Assembly: GCA_019828595.1 (NCBI GenBank)
Contig: JAHQRK010000031.1
Coordinates: forward strand, 248,001 to 312,000
Source of the DNA: Aphanomyces cochlioides
Lineage: Eukaryota > Oomycota > Saprolegniomycetes > Saprolegniales > Verrucalvaceae
Length of the DNA: 64,000 nt
Direction: 5' to 3'
Shown: positions 56,114 to 64,000 of the stretch, piece by piece
Layout of the letters: every line of letters starts with the position of its first letter
How positions within the stretch are numbered: the first letter of the stretch is position 1
Program-made: the position numbers and the translations under genes
Notes under the pieces: model-generated
Told to the model about the DNA's origin: nothing
What the model saw: only the letters and a program-made list of their open reading frames with translations
Databases searched by the model: none

Positions 56114-58150
56114 TCAAAAGTCTGGCATGGCAAACAGGCGAGGGCTCATGATTCCCAAAGGGTGGAATATCTCTGAAATGCCTGTCGGCTCGGTTTCAAA
56201 GTGCAGTGATAGTACCGCAGTTTTTTCTTGAATATTCGACGTGGGAGAAACACCCTCATAAGCATCGGGCTCTCCATCTACACACACTTGAATCTCTTCG
56301 TCTACCTCAAACTCTTTAGCTCTAGTTGGCTTTGTCGGGTTGCACAAGAACACATGCTTTTCAAAAAAACTTGGGTATTCAGGATCCTTGCTCGCTTGTT
56401 GAGAATGTGAACGCAAATATTTCTACTTCTCTTTGGTCTAGTCCATTACGACTTTTGTTGCGGATGAAACAATAATGCTAATTTCTCGAGTTAAACGTTG
56501 TGCGTCCCAACCTTCTCAGCAATGACAGGGGCAGAATTGAAAGGTTGACATTCTCTTACCTTATAAATCATGCAGATCTTGGCTGAATCTGAAAGAAATT
56601 CAACAAGCACGGCAAGTTTACTTATGATCTCTTCCATGAATGACATCCAAAATCTCTACCCATTAGCAGTTTATACGACTAAAGACAATATCTGCGTGCT
56701 ATTACCCTCCAATGCTCTCACTTTCGACAATGCTGCTTATAATTGCCCGATGTGTCAAGCATCGTGTACGGAATTCTCGAGAAGGCTGTTCACTCTGGAC
56801 TAAGAGCATATGCTCAAGCAGAATTGAGGGCCCTACGCTTCTTTACTACCCTGGCGAGCGTGTCTGCTTTAAGCGAGTCGCTACAAGTGTACTCACTGAA
56901 CATCGCCAACGATCCCGAGATGCATTCATAATAACGTCTTGAGCTGAGTCTTCTGCTCTGATGGAGGACTACTATGTCGGATGCATTAGCGTCATCACCA
57001 TGAACATCGCACCGAATATCTGTGAGGTCCACAATGACATCCTTTATGAATTATGATTTATCTACGAGGACCGTACAAATTCTTTTGAGTGATGAAACTT
57101 ATCTTAGAGCGAGTTGTCGTTGAATGAACGATGTGAAGTCCTCGATGTCGAAATGTAAGTCCACAAGGGGTGAATGGGGCTGGCAAGCTCAAGTGCATAT
57201 TGCGTATGATCACTTCAAGCCATTCCAATTTCGGTTGGGACTCGTGTGGCGTGACTCTCATAACTTCGGCCCAATGTACCGGGGATGACGAATTTCTTTC
57301 ACCCCTCAGTTTAACATGCGCATTCGAATACATGGAGGCAGACAGAGCACGATGGGGCTGCCCACGTGGAATCTAGAGCCATGGCTGTCCTACAAACCGA
57401 AAGGATTAAGCCGTTCTCTATTTTACTCAATTGGTAAGGGTACTTTGCGTTGGACAGAAAATCATCATGAAATATGCCTGATGCAAACTTGGCAGCTTCT
57501 CAGTGCTAAGATTTCATTCATGCGCAGCACATCCGCTGCACAAAATCCATGGCTTCAAAATTTCAAAATGTGAAGCTCTTGCCAAGCTTTGGGCATCACT
57601 GAAGCATTGTCTGTGGCAACACAACAAACCTTGCGGCTACCGCAAGCTCGTGCTATATCATTAATGACACCGCATAATTTCTTGCTTATTTTAGTAGTAC
57701 CATGAGCCGCGTCTTCCGTTCACACGGATGACCAAAACATCGGACGCATTTTCGGCGTCACCATGAAGTTGACGACATAGTTGTTGCTGGGGTCAGTCCA
57801 ACCATCCGTTACCACAGAGAGACAGCGTTGTATCTGAAGATGCTCAATGACTGACTTTCGTTCCAAGAGGTAAACCTTCCCAGAAGGTCCCCACCGACTC
57901 GTTCTCGTGTTGGCATCTGGAACTGAGGCGCGTAACGCTGCATGAAAAGTTGAAAATGCTCGTTTTCAACTGCTCGGAACGGAAGTCCCATGCTGTGGAT
58001 GACGATTGCCAGGTCACATTCACATTTAGCCCCTTTCGCTTGGGGTTGCAGAATTATCACGTCGTGACTTCTGTGGTATGTATTGCCACTCAGTTTACAA
58101 GTGAAAACAGTCCCTTTGAGTTGCCTCATTAAATATACAGCGGATGACAA
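56114..58150 (-). pseudogene. hAT transposase, degraded copy 1
   Basis: Fragments only. GLPFRAVENEHFQLFMQRYA near 57990 and the following stretch are identical to copy 2. Scattered pieces of the catalytic region follow between 57780 and 57530. At the far end is the carboxyl piece SQQASKDPEYPSFFEKHVFL (about 56410). Most of the coding sequence is lost to stops and deletions. Confidence 0.75.
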
Positions 58151-59762
58151 TGCAGTGATCGTTCCAGAAGTGCTTTACATGAAATCAAGAGCGTGACGTT
58201 GTGTCAAGACATTCCTGCACAGACAAATTGTCAGAAGTTCGACTTTTTGGCTACAATGTAGACGTAGGAACTACCGACGCGCTGGAGGTGCCTTCATTGA
58301 CTTTGACATTAGTAGTCGTTCGACCTTTGACAATGCACAGAGCCGTTAGCAATCGAAATCGTGGTGTATTTTGTTTCTTGATGCTGTGAGCACCATGTCG
58401 AATTGTGTTTAAATAATTCAGAGAAGGCGACTGATGTGTATTGCGCCTGGTGAATGAGACAAGATAATTCGCCTCGAGGCGTCAGGTGTAGATATCTTTA
58501 AGGAAGTGTCAAACTTAGCAAGTATGCGCATGGCGTTGATTCATTTTCAAGATTTAATTGGGGGAGTCATTTGCACCCCCGTAGATCGAGATGATTAAGC
58601 ACAATTATACGCCTTACAGCTGCTTTGCACACAGGTTAATTCGAGAAGAGATCCTAGACCATCAAGCCAATATCTATAACGTCAATTACTACGCATGAGG
58701 CTTGGCCGCTCCAAGCCACACGTATATCAGCTACACCCACTGAACAGGTTAGTACACTCTAGGTGTGTCGAGAAGGAGACGTGTTCATCATGTATCCAGT
58801 AGATAGATGTGTAGACAAGACAGAGGTGTTGAAATTGCTTGATCTTCCCTTGTAGCGTGAATTCGAGCAGATATCTTTTTCTACAATGAGATAAGGAGAT
58901 TTTGTCCGTTGACCGAAACATTATCCTCGATCCCTATCAAACCGCATTCATTGTGCAGTGGCGATGAAGCGATGCATTCAATTGTGGATAAGTCAAGACG
59001 ACCATCAACATAGATGAAGAGACTGTAGATATAGTTAGGCCTTATTCACGAGGGAGGCCACGAATGTGATGTGCCTCTGACCGTATCCATAGATACGAAT
59101 GCACAAGAACATTTTTCAGTTCTGCCTTTTGTATTCTCCAACCCCAGACATGAATCAAATGTAATTGAGACCTCTTGTCAACAAGATTTTGGGCTCGCGT
59201 CGTGGAAAGAAAACGCTTGGGGCTCACTTGATGTGTCGTCATCCGTTTCTCCCTTAAAGGGATTTCAAAGTATACCTATGGAAATTAACTCTATTGAATT
59301 TGCAAATGTTAAGCCATTGATATCAATGTAGAATAGAGGATGATTGTCTCAACAATTCATCGTCTCGACAAACTTTGCAGTCGCGATGAGATAACTGTAT
59401 TATGAAAAGTCAAAGTCTTTTGGACATCCTGCTCAAGGACACTATCGGACTCCTTTCTCGTGGATAGCGATGACTAAAAGAGTCCATCCGGTGCGCACAG
59501 TTCCTTTTCCTGTGATCCACGGACGGCATTCGTGGTGAGTTGGCTGAGAACACAGAGCCAAAGCTACTGAGGCAATACTGCTTAAGGTTGCTTCTTTATA
59601 TCTTGCGTTTGCGTTGGACTGTATCAAGTTCAAATCATTCTTGAACAGGTTAATGACTCTATGACTACCAACATGTGTGTGTGGCCTTTGAACTCCAGTG
59701 AGTGATATCAAAACGATCTATTTTAGAAACAGAGCCGATCAAGCTGATTCAAGAGTATTTCT

Positions 59763-61940
59763 TTACATCCAAAGTCTGGCGTGGCGAGCTGGAAAGGGCT
59801 TTTGAGTCTCGCGAGACGGAATATCGTCTGACACACACTGTGAATACCTCGTTGGCTCGGTTTCAAAGCGTAGTGCACGCGGATAGGCTTTTCTCGGAGG
59901 CTCGATGTTGAGAGATGCATCGTCGTCATCGCTTTCTCCACTTACACCCAATCGCACAGGAATCTCGTCGTCTGAGTCGCCATCTCCCGGCTGCGTCGGC
60001 TTTGTTGGGTTGTACAAATACTCGCGCTTTTGGTAGAAGTTTGGATCTACAGGATCCTTGCTTCCTTGATTCGCGTATATGAACGCAAGCATCTCTACTT
60101 TGCTTGGATCAAGTCTATTTCGATTTTTGCTGTGGATGAATCCGTGAATGCTCCATGAGCGTTCACTTGAAGCTGAAGATGTTGGTACGCTGAAAAGTCG
60201 TTGAGCGAAGAGTGATAGATCAGTGTAATCGGTGGAGATGGAGGGCTCTTCGTGCGGTTTCCATTCAGCACTTCAATGGGCCATTGATCCTTCTTGGCAA
60301 CAAAGTTCTCCAGCTCTTTTTTGAAATTCTTGAGTCTTTTGTCCATGTATCCAACCTTCTCTGCAATGACAGGGGCGGCATCGATAGCAAGACAGGCATG
60401 AATTCATGCAGACCTTTTGTTGGATCCAGGAGAAAGGACTTAAGCATCACAGGCGTGTGGAAGCTCTTCCAGCGAGAGTGGATCACTTCCAAGATTTCCA
60501 CTTGGACCTCATTGCGCTCTTCTTGAGTTCCATAGGCAGGATCAGTTAGCATACTCTTAAATTGCTCATAAACCATACACCCAAAGCTTTTATCGCTCTC
60601 AAGGATTCCAAGTGCCTTGGATATTGGTTCAGTATAGCTCAAGACATGCTTGGCCTGGTGCCAGAATTACGCATCAGCAAGGATCTCCGTAACTTCAGAA
60701 AGCTTGTCTTTGGAGTGTCCATTTTTGTAGCGCGAAATAAAATCTTCATCGCTGAAGGTGGCGTCCAAAACAACTTGATTTCGCACGACATTCCCAATGC
60801 ATTTTTCGCTCGAGTACCAGCGAGTCGACACGGGGAGAGACAAAGCTCGACGGGGCTGCCCGCGTGGAATTGAGAGCTTCTGTTGTTGTCGAAACCGAAA
60901 GGATAAAGCCGTGCGCTTCTTTACAAACTTGGTCAGTGCCTTTGACTTGGCCAGAACATCATGAAATATGCCTGATGCAAACTTGGCATCAAACAGCTTC
61001 CCAGTGATAAGATTTGATGCATGCGCAGCACATCCGCTGCACAAAATCCATGGCTTGAAAACTTGGAGCTCTTGCCAAGCTTTGGTCATGACCGAAGCGT
61101 TGTCAGTGACAACGCTACATACCTTGCGGTCGCCACAAGCTAGTTCTATGTCATCAATAAACTCGAGTAACTTCTTGCTTATCGTGGTCGCATCATGAGT
61201 CGCGTCTTCCGTTCGCACGGATGACCAAAACATCGGACGCATTTTCGGCGTCACCACCATGAAGTTGACGACATAGTTGTTGCTGGGGTCAGTCCAACCA
61301 TCCGTTACCACAGAGAGACAGCGTTGTATCTGAAGATGCTCAATGACTGACTTTCGTTCCAAGAGGTAAACCTTCCCAGAAGGTCCCCACCGACTCGTTC
61401 TCGTGTTGGCATCTGGAACTGAGGCGCGTAACGCTGCATGAAAAGTTGAAAATGCTCGTTTTCAACTGCTCGGAACGGAAGTCCCATGCTGTGGATGACG
61501 TTTGCCAGGTCAAGAGCAAATTGATTTTGATCAGGCTCAGATTTAACCTTGTCGCTTGGGGTTGTAAGACTTGTGCGTCGTGACTTCCGTGGTGTAAATA
61601 TGCCTCCTAATTTTTCGGAGGTGTTGCGTTGTTTGCGTCGTTTGGATTTAGCTGCCGTTCATAAGGCCTTGATTGGAATTTCAGTGTATTCACACGCAAT
61701 GACATGACTTATTAGACTTTGTGCTTGAGCGTTCTTTTTTAGGTAGCCGCATGCCTTGCAGCGCACATCGGGGTGCTGCTTGACGTGTGCCTTTCGCTCT
61801 GTCACTGTTTCGAATAGAGCCCAAACATCGCTCACTGGGCGCCCCAAGCGTGGCTGCTGAGACTGGCGATTGATTTCACTGCGAGATGCCGTGTTTGAAT
61901 GAGATAGCGTTGACTGAGTTTACATTTCTGTGAGAAAGGA
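59763..61940 (-). pseudogene. hAT transposase with BED finger and DUF659, copy 2
   Basis: A BED-type finger is seen near 61780 (DVRCKACGYLKK...LISHVIACEY). An in-frame TGA near 61657 follows IPIKAL, after which the frame continues through KSKRRKQRNTSEKLGG and GLPFRAVENEHFQLFMQRYA. After a frameshift near 61385, SVVTDGWTDPSNNYVVNF (DUF659), VVTDNASVMTKAW, CSGCAAHASNL and STRWYSS follow the hAT order. Later pieces lead to the dimerisation block FIHSKNRNRLDPSKVEMLAF (about 60090-60150) and an acidic tail. Several lesions make it a pseudogene, but it is much better kept than copy 1. Confidence 0.82.
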
Positions 61941-62348
61941 AGTCCCGAAATGTCTGAGCTTCATCGTCTTTCGCCCCGAACATTTAAATTCTGTTGTGCA
62001 CACTGCAAGTTAAGTATAGACACCAAATTGTACAGTGTAATGTTGCCGCTCAAGGATTTCACTCCGCAGACATCAAAGTTTGTCTATTCAATCATGTTCT
62101 TCAAGCTCAATCTACTTAGTTAACATAGTTTTCAAGGATTAACTTCGTTTGCCGACGTTTGGAGCTCATTTGTCCTCAGCATTGTCACCAAAAGCCGACG
62201 TTGTGCAGTGAAGGCAGACTGTTACACACAATCTATCCGGCATCGACTTTTTCACAGAGTTAAAAACATTTTGAACAACTTTTTAACTTGTTAATAACAT
62301 ATTTAACGTGAAAAATGTTTTTCACAACTCAGCAACGCTACTCACATG

Positions 62349-62751
62349 CTTCCAAAACTTCAATCAAATCACAAGGGTGATGTGCTCTTGCTTAGATTAC
62401 TCTAAAATTATATATGTTGGTGGGGTTAACGCGGTGTGTCCATCAGGATGACAAGAGTTGTGTGAATACAAGAATACTATTTTCTGGAGGTGATCTCTGT
62501 TTTGGACAGAGCTCTGATTGGTCTTTAAGCAGACGATGCAATTTCATTGGGTGTTTAATAACTGATTTTTATGCGCAGCAATACAAATTTTAAAATATCT
62601 CAGTCAGGAGCTTCGAGATTTCCGACCGAAAACATCCAAACTGAGTGTTCTCGGCCCAGAACGATTTGGAGTGATTTGAAAACGTTATTGAGCTCGTGTC
62701 AAAGTAGCAAAGTTCAAAGAAAATACAGTATGTATATTAGTTCAATTATCA
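62349..62751. other. Spacer after the hAT element
   Basis: No supported gene or repeat boundary seen. Confidence 0.4.
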
Positions 62752-63243
62752 CTAATGCCAAATGTCCATTCGGCAATGTTCGAGTTGCAGTTGTAGCCGC
62801 AAGAATAGAACGTGTTGTGTCCTGTGACTCGCTTGCAATGCCCATCCAGTGGTAAAAGGATTAGGATCGTCTAATACGCCATATAGACACGAGCAGTAAA
62901 TTTCACCCATGTTGTTGATTTTCTTCTGGTATGGTGCACCACGCGTGAGCGACAAAATATAGTCGATACTCGCAGAATCATCTGTGGGAGCAAAGTAGAC
63001 TATCATGAAATCTGGCGAGCGTATTTTGGTCCACAGCACCTTCCCATAGAACTGGGCACGGGGGACTCCATCGAGGGACAATGCCTTCATACCATCTCCT
63101 ACACACTGGATTTTGTAAATATCTGCATCCGGCGTCTCTTTGGCGGAGGCGAATGGGGAGGAGAAGATGGCTGCTCGATGGCGGTATTGCGCTTCGGTGG
63201 CATATATGGATTTGAAATGAACAGCGCGTTTGAAAAACGACAT
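62752..63243 (-). CDS. Hypothetical protein (163 residues or fewer)
   Basis: The ATG at 63243 begins MSFFKRAVHFKSIYATEAQY. The middle (YKIQCVGDGMKALSLDGVPR, KVLWTKIRSPDFMIVYFAPT) looks like a globular alpha/beta domain, but I cannot assign it. The last 35 residues (LRLQLQLEHCRMDIWH end) look unlike coding sequence, so an intron or truncation near 62880 is likely. Confidence 0.45.
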   Translation of the reverse strand: MSFFKRAVHFKSIYATEAQYRHRAAIFSSPFASAKETPDADIYKIQCVGDGMKALSLDGVPRAQFYGKVLWTKIRSPDFMIVYFAPTDDSASIDYILSLTRGAPYQKKINNMGEIYCSCLYGVLDDPNPFTTGWALQASHRTQHVLFLRLQLQLEHCRMDIWH

Positions 63244-63367
63244 GACATTAACGTTGTGGTGTTTGCTCTCGCTCTACTGATATGGCATGTTCATTCGCAG
63301 CACTGATCAATCATCGAAATCTCTCAAAACTCAATTTACCCTGAATATTGATAAACAATTCAGTATA

Positions 63368-63974
63368 CTACTCCGTCCCGCATCTTTTGTCCTTTGATTA
63401 TTACACTTGATTTTTGTATTGAAAAATATTGAAGTATAGAGTATTTTATAAATATTAAGAGTTTATCTAAATGGTGGGAAGATAAACTCATTTATAAGCT
63501 CCAGGCTTTGTATATTAGACATTTGATGCATTAAATCTCTTAATATCATTGTTTTGATACCTCATACCCAATCTGACTTCCATAGTGACCCTCCTTGGCT
63601 TACTTTTATGGGTTGAAATATTTTTTCTTTTAGTTGAAGTAAGTTGTTCTGCTATAATGCTTTCTGGGCAACGAAACCAGGTTCTGCTATAATGCTTTCT
63701 GGGCAACGAAACCAGGACGATGCCATTCAAAACAGTATAGCTGACAACTCGACAAAGATATGTAGACGGCGGCTTCAAAACGAAGCTCTAGCGAGTCTTT
63801 CCCTTTTTCACTCATATATCCCACTCTACTTCAGTGTCGATAAAATTAATATTGTCCAATGAAAGAGGAGATCACGAGCTTGAATTTAAGCTAATCAGGA
63901 TCGCATAATTCAGAAAGCTGCAAAATGTACACAAATGAAAATTTTTTGTGGACAAAAGATATGGGACGGAGTAG
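63368..63974. mobile_element. Stowaway-like MITE
   Basis: 607 bp with inverted ends CTACTCCGTCCCGCATCTTT, close to the Stowaway consensus, and TA on both sides (63366-63367, 63975-63976). The two ends match over about 25 bp with one or two differences. Confidence 0.87.
63646..63715. repeat. Perfect 35-bp tandem duplication in the MITE
   Basis: Two identical 35-base units, starting gttctgctataatgc at 63646 and 63681. Confidence 0.95.
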
Positions 63975-64000
63975 TAATCTATTACAATTCCCAATACATT

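Larger units (their letters stand above)
54923..62340 (-). mobile_element. 7.4 kb hAT element holding two tandem transposase copies
   Basis: Ends TAGCGTTGC and its inverse GCAACGCTA are flanked by an 8-bp duplication CTCACATG (54915-54922, 62341-62348), the hAT signature. Subterminal gttaaaaa/tttttaac motifs occur at both ends. Inside, two diverged copies of the same roughly 3.4 kb unit (about 55130-58150 and 58640-61500) lie in direct orientation on the minus strand. Confidence 0.88.

Overview
The window reads as nuclear DNA of an oomycete, most likely a saprolegnialean of the Aphanomyces type. Protein genes are compact and cut by introns of only about 38-54 nt with GT-AG ends. Neighbouring genes lie very close (one tail-to-tail gap is 16 bp). 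The repeats are eukaryotic: Ty3/gypsy chromovirus, PIF/Harbinger, hAT, pogo/Tc1-mariner, Merlin and Crypton-like elements, plus MITEs. The genus is inferred from remembered family resemblance, not from a database search.

Region 1 (1-8.1 kb): three tandem, decayed copies of a large multi-pass membrane protein family with a conserved WWAN(F/Y)N ectodomain motif. Region 2 (9.3-20.7 kb) is the gene-rich core: a MINDY-type deubiquitinase, a short-chain dehydrogenase, gamma-SNAP, a protist protein with DDIEGT motifs, the exocyst subunit Sec6, and a membrane-anchored protein with two dynein-light-chain-like domains. I resolved the exons of all six from splice sites and frame. Gamma-SNAP and Sec6 both act in vesicle fusion or tethering; no operon-like logic is implied.

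Region 3 (21-37.3 kb) is a transposon stack. It holds hAT and Merlin relics, then a satellite array split by a 6.8 kb Harbinger element, which is itself split by a 4.3 kb LTR retrotransposon with 5-bp target duplications. Next come a 146-bp tandem repeat, a Harbinger-like MITE, a second Merlin copy, and three TA-flanked elements almost end to end. Region 4 (38.5-42.8 kb) holds a sucrose/H+ symporter-type gene with a frameshift and a Dicer-type helicase with a Dicer dimerisation domain but no PAZ or RNase III.

Region 5 (43-64 kb) is again mobile: a Harbinger/ISL2EU-type transposase broken by an insertion, a Crypton-like tyrosine recombinase, a Tc1/mariner-like element, a second MITE copy, a 2.36 kb pogo-like element with four consecutive hairpins, a 7.4 kb hAT element holding two tandem transposase copies, and a Stowaway-like MITE at the end. 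Most element boundaries are supported by terminal inverted repeats and target-site duplications read directly from the sequence.
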